Source of the DNA: a virus
DNA: 30,437 nt
Virus record (IMG/VR): IMGVR_UViG_3300036828_000831
Span: 1 to 30,437 of that record
Direction: 5' to 3' (one strand)
Shown in pieces: positions 15,627-23,148 of this stretch. The position numbers and the translations under genes were made by a program. The number at the start of each line of letters is the position of its first letter. Position 1 is the first letter of the stretch. Below the pieces are notes generated by a model. The model saw only the letters and a program-made list of their open reading frames with translations, was not told where the DNA came from and searched no databases.

Positions 15627-16643
15627 ATGAAAAAGTTTATCAAAATTGCCGGACTCCTGGCTGGGCTAACTATCGCCGCTGCCGCTGTGGCGCAGATCGT
15701 GATCAATCCGCCAGTGCCGGATATCCACATCAATGGCCACACCTACACCAATCAAAACTGGCAACTCAATTCGGCCGCCACGCTAGCGGCGATCGCCAAC
15801 GACGTCGGCCTGATCACGGCTCAGTATCCGCAGGGCCGATTTTCGCCGCGCGTGGTGTTAACCTCGGATATCAGCCTGTATGTTTCGACCGGCGGATCAG
15901 ACGCCAATAATTGCCTGGTCAACAACCCATGCGCCAGCATACAGCGTGCATGGGATCTTTTGCAGGGTGGTTATGATCTTGCGCTTCATACGGCGCACAT
16001 TGAAATCGGGGCTGGAAATTATACGGCCGGGGGTCTGTCGCCATCAGGGTATTTATGGCTAACCGGGGGCATATTGGGGCAGAAAAACGATCAATCTATT
16101 ATTTTCCACGGCAATTCGTCCAATCCGGCGGGTGTAACGCTCACGGGCGGGGCGGGGCTTGCCAATGTGGTTGTAGCGCAAGGAAGTTACGCCACGTTTG
16201 ACGGGGTAAAACTTGTCGGCCCTCCGACAGCGGTTTGTCTGTTTGCAGATCAGGCTGCGCGCATCCTCATTAAAAACGTGGAATTTGGAAGCTGCGGGTA
16301 TCAACTCACCGCCGATTTAGCTGGCGCCATTATCGGCGTTGGACCGATAACCTTTTCCGGCGCCAACATTCAGGGAGCAAGAGCCGGAAATTTTGGATTG
16401 ATTTTTATGAACACGGACTTTGGGGCGACGACAACATTTGCGTCCGGCGCGAGCTATAGCAGCGCGTTCGTAGTTGCCACCGTACTAGGTGCGGTCAATT
16501 GGGTGACGCCATTTACTGGCTCATTTACTGGGGCGCGATATTATGTGGACGGCAATGGAGTTATATACACTGCGGGGCAGGGAGCAAACTATTTTCCCGG
16601 CACCCAGGCCGGGACAACCTACACTGGCGGGCAATATATGTAA
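15627..16643 (+). CDS. Signal-peptide-bearing beta-helix tailspike-like protein
   Basis: The 338-aa product begins MKKFIKIAGLLAGLTIAAAA and continues VAQ: two lysines, a hydrophobic core and A-V-A before the predicted cut. Residues about 75-110 carry the start motif of right-handed beta-helix phage proteins (ISLYVSTGGSDANNCLVNNP, then CASIQRAWDLL). Repeating Gly/Asn/Val strands follow, such as NPAGVTLTGGAGLANVVVAQ. Beta-helix tailspikes bind or cleave host polysaccharide. Cys 93 and 98 lie in NNCLVNNPCAS and could pair. The gene starts one base after the previous stop and ends at TAAGGGAGAT, a junction sequence seen again at 22137. Confidence 0.72.
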   Translation: MKKFIKIAGLLAGLTIAAAAVAQIVINPPVPDIHINGHTYTNQNWQLNSAATLAAIANDVGLITAQYPQGRFSPRVVLTSDISLYVSTGGSDANNCLVNNPCASIQRAWDLLQGGYDLALHTAHIEIGAGNYTAGGLSPSGYLWLTGGILGQKNDQSIIFHGNSSNPAGVTLTGGAGLANVVVAQGSYATFDGVKLVGPPTAVCLFADQAARILIKNVEFGSCGYQLTADLAGAIIGVGPITFSGANIQGARAGNFGLIFMNTDFGATTTFASGASYSSAFVVATVLGAVNWVTPFTGSFTGARYYVDGNGVIYTAGQGANYFPGTQAGTTYTGGQYM

Positions 16644-16655
16644 GGGAGATCCGGT

Positions 16656-17105
16656 GTGGCCCAAAGTACAGTCACTTACGACGGTCACCCAGCAGGCTCG
16701 CTGCCGCTGGACGGCACGGAAGAATTGCCGGCCTGGCAGGGCGGCGCGGCGCGTAAGTTGATCGGGCCGCATTTGCGTCACCTGCGGCTTAACCCGTCGT
16801 CGGTGTTGGCGGCGGGCTCTGATCAGAGCGGCGCTACGGTGCTGTCGGACAGCTACGAAATCCACCGGGTTGGCACCGTGGTAGCCGGTAACGATGGGGT
16901 AAAGTTCGCCGCTCAAGCGGCCGGCATCATTGGGGCGCCGCGGGTCGTCCGATGCGATGAGGCAGCGGCGACCGATCTCCTGCTATACCCGCCGTTGGGC
17001 GGGAAATTAAACGGTCTCGCGGCGAACACGTCGATGACCATCCCGCGTGGCACGGCGGCCTACTTGTTGAACATCTCGACAACCGATTGGATTACAGTGC
17101 CATGA
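16656..17105 (+). CDS. DWITVP module protein, copy 1
   Basis: This 149-aa protein starts at GTG 16656 behind AGGGAGA. It is one of three paralogs. Shared features are LPLDGTEELPAWQ, LRLNPSSV, a Gly-Val strand (AGNDGVKFAAQAAG), VRC, LLLYPPLGG, N-rich turn and the ending ISTTDWITVP. The body resembles the short beta-sandwich domain found in phage structural proteins, with the pattern TVxAGxGVxLxxxAAG...YPxxGGxIN...W. No signal peptide is present. Its stop overlaps the start of the exported protein at 17102 (CCATGA). It probably acts as a fibre adaptor or decoration; this is inferred. Confidence 0.7.
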   Translation: MAQSTVTYDGHPAGSLPLDGTEELPAWQGGAARKLIGPHLRHLRLNPSSVLAAGSDQSGATVLSDSYEIHRVGTVVAGNDGVKFAAQAAGIIGAPRVVRCDEAAATDLLLYPPLGGKLNGLAANTSMTIPRGTAAYLLNISTTDWITVP

Positions 17106-18748
17106 TGGCGAAGTTCCTAGCGGCCGGCATCGCCGGGGTGGTAATCGGCAGCGCCATCCTGGCCATCGCTCAGCAAAACCCGGTGGCTGTGCGGCCGCCG
17201 TTTCCGCTGAATTATCTCGCTAATCAAGGTGCGCACAGTTTCCTATGCAACCCAACTGCAGGGTCGGCTGCATTGCAGGCGTGCGGTCTTTCGAGCGCCT
17301 TTTCGTGGAATGGGTCGACGTTGGATGTAACGAGCGGCGGCGGCGGACCTACGGGATGGCATTATTTGACGCCGTCGGGCGGCGGTGCCGGATCTGATTA
17401 CAATCAAATTCAAACCGCATTGAATACCGGCAACCCGGTAATGCTGAGCGGCGGCGGTTTCGATGTGTGCCAGACGCTCGCCATGAACGTGCCTGGGCAA
17501 CTCTTTGCCGGGGTTGGCGTCAACTGGATAGGCGATTGGGGGTTCCAGCACCCTAATCCAAACACGTGGATTCACTGCGGCGGCAGCGGGTTTACCGGCA
17601 CTGCGTACGTACAAGACAATGCAAATTATTCCGAGATTAGAGGCATCAACGTCATGGGAAGCAGCGGCGATCATGCGGATTGCTTTCAGGTCACTACCCC
17701 CGCTTCCGGCGCTACGTTGAGCAATCTTATGGGCCAGAACTGCGACGGCAATGGAATCCATGTTGTCTCGGATGGCAATGTGTTGGGCGAGGAAAATGCC
17801 TATGGGCGCCTGGGTCAAACTCATATCTTCTACAGTTGGATGGCCAATAACCGAACGCACGGGTTGTTCTTAGACACTGTGAACGGCGGCAATGTTGTCG
17901 ATCCTATAGTCGATTTTTTCAACGCCGGTGCCAATGGTGGCGATGGTATTCGCTTGGGCCTGCATGACGGGGGCCAAATCCAGATCATAAATACGAAAAT
18001 GGATTACAACCTCGGCCGATGCTACACCCAGCTGGCCGAGTCTTACGTCAACATCAATCTAATGATTTGTGACAACAATTACTGCGCCACATATTGTGAG
18101 GAAGGCAACACGCAGTTTTTTATGGCTGGAGGGGCGGAATGGACTCCAATCGTATTGACGAATATGTATTTCATGAACCGCAACGGTACAGTGCCCACGG
18201 CGATCACAATCGATTATCCGTATAACTATCCAGTAAACCTTATTGTGAGCGGGGTATCTAATACAAACCTGCCGGCTCTATTCAAGCTAACGCCCAATAC
18301 GATATTGTTGCCGACCAGTTCGTTGCAAGTGACGGCTTCCACCTCCTATGCTGGGCTATTTGCCGATACTCATACCGCTCAGCAGCTTGAGCCGTTGCTG
18401 GCACTGCAAGGAACGCGGAGTGTTCAGCCGGTCCTAACGGGCGCGACGTTTGGCGCGTGGTCGTTCGCGGGCGGCGTCCGAAGCATCGAATTCAACCTGT
18501 CGACGTCGTGCACGCCTTGCACGATCCCAAGTCCGGCGTTCGTTCCTACCCCGGGTGTTATTTCCGGCCAAATAATCGTCAGACAGAGTGCGTCGGGAAA
18601 CGGAACTGTCAACTGGCCTAGTGATTTCCTCACATCAACGCTGCCGACGCTCAGTACCGCGGCCGGTGCCGCGGATCACATGCCGTTTGTGACCGATGCA
18701 GCAACAGGCAAGATTATTCTCTTTGCGCCGGCGCTCAATGTCCATTAG
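17102..18748 (+). CDS. Signal-peptide-bearing beta-helix receptor-binding protein candidate
   Basis: The 548-aa product starts at ATG 17102, overlapping the previous stop; the longer start (TTG 17087) would disrupt the signal peptide. MMAKFLAAGIAGVVIGSAIL continues to AIAQQ with A-I-A before cleavage. An adaptor follows, VRPPFPLN, a conserved CNPT...QAC Cys pair and WNGST, that is repeated in the protein at 23145. The rest reads as a beta-helix: YSEIRGINVMGSSGDHADCF, MGQNCDGNGIHVVSDGN, and RTHGLFLDTVNGGNVVDPIV. Many Cys occur, in ICDNNYCATYCEEG and SCTPCTIP among others, fitting oxidising surroundings. It is likely a tailspike or depolymerase; the enzyme activity is not shown. Confidence 0.75.
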   Translation: MMAKFLAAGIAGVVIGSAILAIAQQNPVAVRPPFPLNYLANQGAHSFLCNPTAGSAALQACGLSSAFSWNGSTLDVTSGGGGPTGWHYLTPSGGGAGSDYNQIQTALNTGNPVMLSGGGFDVCQTLAMNVPGQLFAGVGVNWIGDWGFQHPNPNTWIHCGGSGFTGTAYVQDNANYSEIRGINVMGSSGDHADCFQVTTPASGATLSNLMGQNCDGNGIHVVSDGNVLGEENAYGRLGQTHIFYSWMANNRTHGLFLDTVNGGNVVDPIVDFFNAGANGGDGIRLGLHDGGQIQIINTKMDYNLGRCYTQLAESYVNINLMICDNNYCATYCEEGNTQFFMAGGAEWTPIVLTNMYFMNRNGTVPTAITIDYPYNYPVNLIVSGVSNTNLPALFKLTPNTILLPTSSLQVTASTSYAGLFADTHTAQQLEPLLALQGTRSVQPVLTGATFGAWSFAGGVRSIEFNLSTSCTPCTIPSPAFVPTPGVISGQIIVRQSASGNGTVNWPSDFLTSTLPTLSTAAGAADHMPFVTDAATGKIILFAPALNVH

Positions 18749-20993
18749 GCTGGCGTTTGCCCTCTGCCTGTTATGGGCAATTGGCGCGCAAGCGCGGGTA
18801 ATCGGACACGGCGCGAACGTCGACCCGCTTCCGGGCGCACAATTAGTTCAGACGTCCACGTTGCAATACACCGGTGGCCCAGTCACGTCGGTTACCGTGA
18901 GCCTGACCAGTGTCGCGGCCGGCAGTTCCATATTGGTGCCGGTAACGTATTGCCGCGACACCTATTGTTCGCCGCCAGGGACCGGCGCGCAGGTGTCGAG
19001 CGTTGCAGGGGCCGGAACTTGTTCGCTTTTGACCGGCCCTTCGCCGGGCACGTTCCCGATCGAAGTATGGAATTGCCCAAATGTGTCGGCCGGTTCACCG
19101 ACGTTGACGGTAACCTTTACCGCCGACGCTTATTACATAAATACTAGAGCGATCGAGGTCGTGGCGGGCGCCGTGCCGGTTGACGCCGGCGTCGCCAATA
19201 ATGTCGGGTATCCCTACGGTGCGCCCGGAGACATGACCATATCGACCGCCGCGCCCGCCACATTTAACGATTTCGTATATTCAATGGTCCGCACGTCCTC
19301 TTACACTCCGGTAAACGGGTGGCCGCAATGGAACTATTTGGCCGGAACCGACTGCGGCTACAGCAATGGCGCGGTTTGTGATATATATAAGGCCGGCGCG
19401 CCGGCTGGGCCGTATACGTTGCTGTGGGGATCTGGCTATAATTCGCCAGTGTACGATGCCGCGATTGTGGCTCTGAAGGGTCCGACAACGTTCCCGGCTG
19501 GAGCGATTTCCTATATCTTGATGAACGATGTTTTACATTTCAATGTCGGAGATCCGGATGGAACGCTGATCTCCCCGATCATTGTACGAAAGAATTTTGG
19601 CGTCTTTACCGGCAATATATCGCTTTCGGACAACGTCCATTTCAAACTTAGTTCGACCACGCTTCCGTCGACTATCTTGCTCAACGGAACTGGCGTAGCG
19701 GGAATTTTCCCGCTTGACGTGGTCGCAACTCAGGCCGGCCTGATAGATTCTCCGAAAACGAAATCTGTAACGGTTTCCGCGGGTGGTATTGGTGTTGTTA
19801 GAACACTAGACGGGTCACCGCTGGTGGTCAATGGCGTTACGAGCGGCAATAAGATGCTGGTGAGAGTTAACGCATGTGGCGACGCATCCTGCGTTTCGCC
19901 GGCTACTGCAACATACGTCACTGGCCTTACTCCATCGGGCATTACTCCTGGCACCTGCGTGCATATACCAAATTCCCACGACAATAGCACCATCACGGTT
20001 GGTGACATTTGGCTTTGCTCGGGGGGGCATGGAGACATAACATATACCGCAGCAATAACTGGAACGCCCTATTACACGACGGTTACCGGAACTGAACTAA
20101 CTAACGCGGGAGCTGTCGAGGCGTTCGCGTCGAATTCAGGCAATACCAGTCCCGCGACGGCGACGACCGGAACATTGAGTGCGGCAGGAGAATTCGTTTA
20201 TTCGCTTCTTTCAATATCGGGCCCTGCCATTCCGCAACAAACCCCATTAAACGCTGGGTGGGGGGGCGGCGAATATCAAATCAGCACAAACACGTCGCCA
20301 GTCACAAACACTTACACTTTTTCTGGAACCACGCCGTGGGTTGAAAAAATTTTCGGCATACCGCTCGCGACAGGCGCTGAGGTTGAGGCCGCGCGCACGG
20401 TGGCTAGTGGCGCCGGCGGTCAAAACAATTCGCCGGCAGTGACGCTAAATGGGGTGGAGGCCGGCAGCAAAGTGCTGGTCAGGATCCATGCCTGCGGCGA
20501 CGCGTCTTGCGCGGCGAACGCGACTGCCGCCACTACCAATAGCGTGACGCCGTCCGGTGCATCGCCTGGCACGTGCTCCCATATCGCTGGGTCAAACGAT
20601 AACAGCTACCTGTATTCGCTTGACCTGTGGTGGTGCACTGGCGGATCTGGGAATATAACCTATACCGGTTCGATGAACGGCACGCCGTACTACACAACCA
20701 TAATGGCTACCGAGTTTCTGAACGCCGGAGTTATCGAGGGATTCGCGTCGAATTCCGGTTCGTCCGGGGCAGGAACCGCCACAACCGGGGCATTAAGCCA
20801 AAGTTCCGGCGAACTCATTTATTCAGCGATCACAAACGGAAATCCGACATTAACGGTTTTAGATGGAGTGGGCGGCTGGGGTGGGTCGGAATTTCAAATC
20901 AACACAAGCCAGGCACCGCAAACAAACACATACACGCCGTTCAATAACGGGCCGTGGGTCGAGAAGATTTTTGCGATCACGCATTCGCCATGA
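18738..20993 (+). CDS. Signal-peptide-bearing three-repeat protein, fibre or adhesin
   Basis: ATG 18738 gives 751 aa; it overlaps the previous gene by 11 bases. MSIRLAFALCLLWAIGAQA and then R is a short Sec signal with A-Q-A. Three diverged domains of about 180-200 aa follow. Each has a double Cys pattern, HACGDASCAANATAATTNS or similar, then SPGTC, W-C, YTG...GTPYYTT and VEKIF. The first repeat (residues about 28-180) is most divergent and has CRDTYCS and EVWNCP. The two later repeats (about 355-550 and 555-751) are close to each other. Cys pairing suggests disulfide-stabilised Ig-like or beta-sandwich domains. I do not recognise a catalytic motif. The function is probably surface binding. 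Confidence 0.75.
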   Translation: MSIRLAFALCLLWAIGAQARVIGHGANVDPLPGAQLVQTSTLQYTGGPVTSVTVSLTSVAAGSSILVPVTYCRDTYCSPPGTGAQVSSVAGAGTCSLLTGPSPGTFPIEVWNCPNVSAGSPTLTVTFTADAYYINTRAIEVVAGAVPVDAGVANNVGYPYGAPGDMTISTAAPATFNDFVYSMVRTSSYTPVNGWPQWNYLAGTDCGYSNGAVCDIYKAGAPAGPYTLLWGSGYNSPVYDAAIVALKGPTTFPAGAISYILMNDVLHFNVGDPDGTLISPIIVRKNFGVFTGNISLSDNVHFKLSSTTLPSTILLNGTGVAGIFPLDVVATQAGLIDSPKTKSVTVSAGGIGVVRTLDGSPLVVNGVTSGNKMLVRVNACGDASCVSPATATYVTGLTPSGITPGTCVHIPNSHDNSTITVGDIWLCSGGHGDITYTAAITGTPYYTTVTGTELTNAGAVEAFASNSGNTSPATATTGTLSAAGEFVYSLLSISGPAIPQQTPLNAGWGGGEYQISTNTSPVTNTYTFSGTTPWVEKIFGIPLATGAEVEAARTVASGAGGQNNSPAVTLNGVEAGSKVLVRIHACGDASCAANATAATTNSVTPSGASPGTCSHIAGSNDNSYLYSLDLWWCTGGSGNITYTGSMNGTPYYTTIMATEFLNAGVIEGFASNSGSSGAGTATTGALSQSSGELIYSAITNGNPTLTVLDGVGGWGGSEFQINTSQAPQTNTYTPFNNGPWVEKIFAITHSP

Positions 20994-21002
20994 GTCCGTG
21001 AC

Positions 21003-22139
21003 GTGCCGTTCGATATTGCGACCTCCTTACTCATTCAGGAGAGTGCCGCCGCAAGCGGCCTAGCACCATACGCAGTGCAGCGGGTCGGGCGGTTCGGCCG
21101 CTTTTCGGATTTCTTCGCGCCCGGCGAAGAGGTGCCCTATGCGGCTGACGATAATGGCGGGCTTGCCGAGTTCGCCATCGGCATCATGGGCGCCGATGGA
21201 ACAATCCTTCGGCCGCCGACGGCAATTTGGAGTTCGCGCGGCGGGTTAGGCGGCGCTTGCATTAACTGGCCGATTGGCCGGCGCTTGATAATCCGGGCCC
21301 TGGTCATCGGCGGCGGCGGCGGCGGGATTACGATCGGCGGCGGCCAAGCTAACATTGCCGGGTTTTGGAACGGCACCGTTCCGGCAAACACCGCGATTGA
21401 GCGGTTTATCTTTACGCAGCCAGCCACGATTTCGGTGGCCTTTACCGCCAGTCGCGCCATCTGCGGCACGCCGGCATCTGGTTCGATCGTGGTTGCAACG
21501 TCTGGCGCCGGGACCGCGAACGCCTCCAGCGCTGCGTCCGCAGTGTCGGCGGTCCTCGCGAGAGGCATGGGCCAGGCCATCGCTATCAGCGGCGCCTCCA
21601 GCGTGTCTGGGCTCATCGGGGCGGCCGGAGCCGCTAGCACAGCGGCAGGCGTATCGGCGGCCATCGAAAGCGCGCCAGGCACGGCCGACGCTACCAGCGC
21701 TGCATCCGGCGCGTCGGCTGCTATCGATAGTTCCGTCGGAGCTGCCGGCGCCAGTAGCACTGCGATCGCCATCTCGCTGGGCGGCTCGTCTGGTGCCGGC
21801 GGTGCGCCGGCAACTTCAACGGCGAATGCTGCCTCGAGGAGCGACGATCGCGCAACGGCAGCCGGCGCCGGCACCTCGACGGCGAGCGCCGCGGCGATCA
21901 GTAGCGCTACCGCCGTGGCATCTGCCGCCGGCACATCAACGGCAAGCGCCACGGCGACGAGCAGCGAGCTTGCGACGGCTACGGCGGCGGCAACGTCGAC
22001 CGCGGTGGGCCACGCCGGCAGCCGCGGTGCGGCAGCGGCGACGAGCGCGGCAGATGGGGTAGCCTTCTTCGTCTTCGTCGACGACGATCTCGGCGCGCAG
22101 CTCGTCGACGAAGCCGGCCGCTTGATAGTGGCGGGGTAA
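21003..22139 (+). CDS. Tail fibre protein with Ala/Ser/Thr-rich repeat shaft
   Basis: The 378-aa product starts at GTG 21003, nine bases after the previous stop, without a clear SD. The N-terminal 150 residues are globular and fibre-like: PPTAIWSSRGGLGGACINWP, IRALVIGGGGGGITIGGGQ and FWNGTVPANTAIERFIFTQP. After ASRAICGTPASG the protein becomes an Ala/Ser/Thr-rich low-complexity shaft with repeats of about 20 residues, ending FFVFVDDDLGAQLVDEAGRL. No signal peptide is visible, unlike its neighbours. The globular part looks like the front half of a known fibre domain whose back half (EVVFTVLKNN...) is in the next gene, so this gene may be one half of a split fibre. Confidence 0.65.
   Translation: MPFDIATSLLIQESAAASGLAPYAVQRVGRFGRFSDFFAPGEEVPYAADDNGGLAEFAIGIMGADGTILRPPTAIWSSRGGLGGACINWPIGRRLIIRALVIGGGGGGITIGGGQANIAGFWNGTVPANTAIERFIFTQPATISVAFTASRAICGTPASGSIVVATSGAGTANASSAASAVSAVLARGMGQAIAISGASSVSGLIGAAGAASTAAGVSAAIESAPGTADATSAASGASAAIDSSVGAAGASSTAIAISLGGSSGAGGAPATSTANAASRSDDRATAAGAGTSTASAAAISSATAVASAAGTSTASATATSSELATATAAATSTAVGHAGSRGAAAATSAADGVAFFVFVDDDLGAQLVDEAGRLIVAG
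21500..22063 (+). repeat. Degenerate repeats encoding Ala/Ser/Thr-rich shaft
   Basis: About 560 bp of GC-rich, imperfect tandem repeats of roughly 60 bp. The clearest pair begins at GCCGGCACCTCGACGGCGAG (21866) and its counterpart at 21929 (GCCGGCACATCAACGGCAAG), followed by near-identical Ala/Ser/Thr codons. Earlier units share GCCGGCGCC and GGC(C/G)ATCG cores. Such arrays are prone to slippage and copy-number change, which would alter shaft length. Confidence 0.65.
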
Positions 22140-22144
22140 GGGAG

Positions 22145-22714
22145 ATGGCAGGCGAGGTTGTCTTTACGGTTCTCAAAAACAACGTCACGCAGATCGGGAC
22201 GTTGACCTTTTCCCCGGGCAACACCGAAGGCGTTTTCGAGTCAGATACGGCGCAGACTTTTGCGGCAGGCGACGTTCTTTCGATCGTTTCCCCGATGGTT
22301 TCCGATGGATCGCTGGCCGATCTGACGTGGACAATCCAGCTTGGCACCGCTACCGGCACCGGCGCTACCTTCTCGACCGGCGCGCCCACGCCGATGCGCG
22401 TCAGCCCCAGCCCGATCACGGCCGCCGGGCACAACCAAGAGAACGCTGCGCCGCTCTCAGACAACTACGACTTTTACGACGTCGCGACGGTTCCCTCGGG
22501 CGCGGGGGTGCGGCTGCTCCGACAGACCTCGGGCGTGATCGGGCAGTGGCGGGCTATCCGCTGCAACGCCGGCACGGCGGACGATTGCCTGGTTTATCCG
22601 CCGGTTGGCGGGCGCATCAACGACGAGATCATGAATCAGGCTATTTTGGTCATGCGCGGCACAACCTTGCTCCTCGCAAATACGTCAACGGTCGATTGGA
22701 TTACGGTCCCGTGA
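22145..22714 (+). CDS. DWITVP module protein, copy 2, with fibre-domain N-terminus
   Basis: The 189-aa product joins two parts. Residues 1-70 (EVVFTVLKNNVTQIGTLTF, then TFAAGDVLSIVSP and SLADLTW) match the back half of a common phage fibre domain with pattern KNGxxxGTxTF...TFAAGDVL...DATLAD. Residues about 85-189 are the paralogous module: LSDNYDFYDVATV, VIGQWRAIRCNAG, DCLVYPPVGGRIND and TSTVDWITVP. ATG 22145 directly abuts AGGGAG of the TAAGGGAGAT junction, so the SD spacing is poor; GGGG at 22133-22136 may serve instead. It has no signal peptide. The next gene starts by GTGA overlap at 22711. Confidence 0.7.
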   Translation: MAGEVVFTVLKNNVTQIGTLTFSPGNTEGVFESDTAQTFAAGDVLSIVSPMVSDGSLADLTWTIQLGTATGTGATFSTGAPTPMRVSPSPITAAGHNQENAAPLSDNYDFYDVATVPSGAGVRLLRQTSGVIGQWRAIRCNAGTADDCLVYPPVGGRINDEIMNQAILVMRGTTLLLANTSTVDWITVP

Positions 22715-23148
22715 GCAAAACCTATCACGATCACCTGGTTGCTGCGCTGCCCCTGGACGGCACGGAGGAAACGCCGCTATGGCAGGCGGCCGGCGCGCAC
22801 AAGGCGCCCCTGGCGGCCCTGAAGCGGCTCAGGATCAATCCTAGCCCCGTATCCGCCTCCGGCGCTAATCAAACCGGCGCCATGCCGCTTTCCGATGCCT
22901 ATGACTTCCACGCAATCGAAACGGTCGAGGCCGGCCAGGGAGTGCGGTTGCAGGTGCAAGCCGCCGGCGTCGTCGGAGAATGGCGCGTGATCCGCTGTGT
23001 CGCCGGAGCCGCCGATGATTGCCTCCTCTACCCACCCGCCGGCGGGTCCATCAATGACCAAATTGATAACGACCCGATCCTGATTATGCGCGGCAACACG
23101 ATGCTTTTGCTCAACACCTCTACTGTGGATTGGGTAACCGTTCCATGA
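22711..23148 (+). CDS. DWVTVP module protein, copy 3
   Basis: GTG 22711 overlaps the previous stop and gives 145 aa. The frame stays open far upstream (to 22327), but the upstream translation is Arg-rich and out of character, so the overlap start is preferred. It is the closest relative of copy 1, with AALPLDGTEETPLWQ, LKRLRINPSPV, MPLSDAYDFHAIETVEAGQG, EWRVIRCVAG, DCLLYPPAGGSIND and NTSTVDWVTVP. It has no signal peptide. Its stop overlaps the start of the exported protein at 23145 (CCATGA), as in copy 1. Function as adaptor or decoration is inferred. Confidence 0.72.
   Translation: MSKTYHDHLVAALPLDGTEETPLWQAAGAHKAPLAALKRLRINPSPVSASGANQTGAMPLSDAYDFHAIETVEAGQGVRLQVQAAGVVGEWRVIRCVAGAADDCLLYPPAGGSINDQIDNDPILIMRGNTMLLLNTSTVDWVTVP

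Noticed and set aside
21137-21952. 271-aa minus-strand ORF opposite the repeat shaft
   Set aside because: Repetitive GC-rich codons keep the reverse frame open; the translation is Ala/Pro low complexity and no SD or context supports it.
22327-23148. 273-aa version of the third module gene starting at 22327
   Set aside because: The extra 128 residues are Arg-rich and overlap another coding frame; the GTGA start at 22711 fits coupled translation and the paralog's length.
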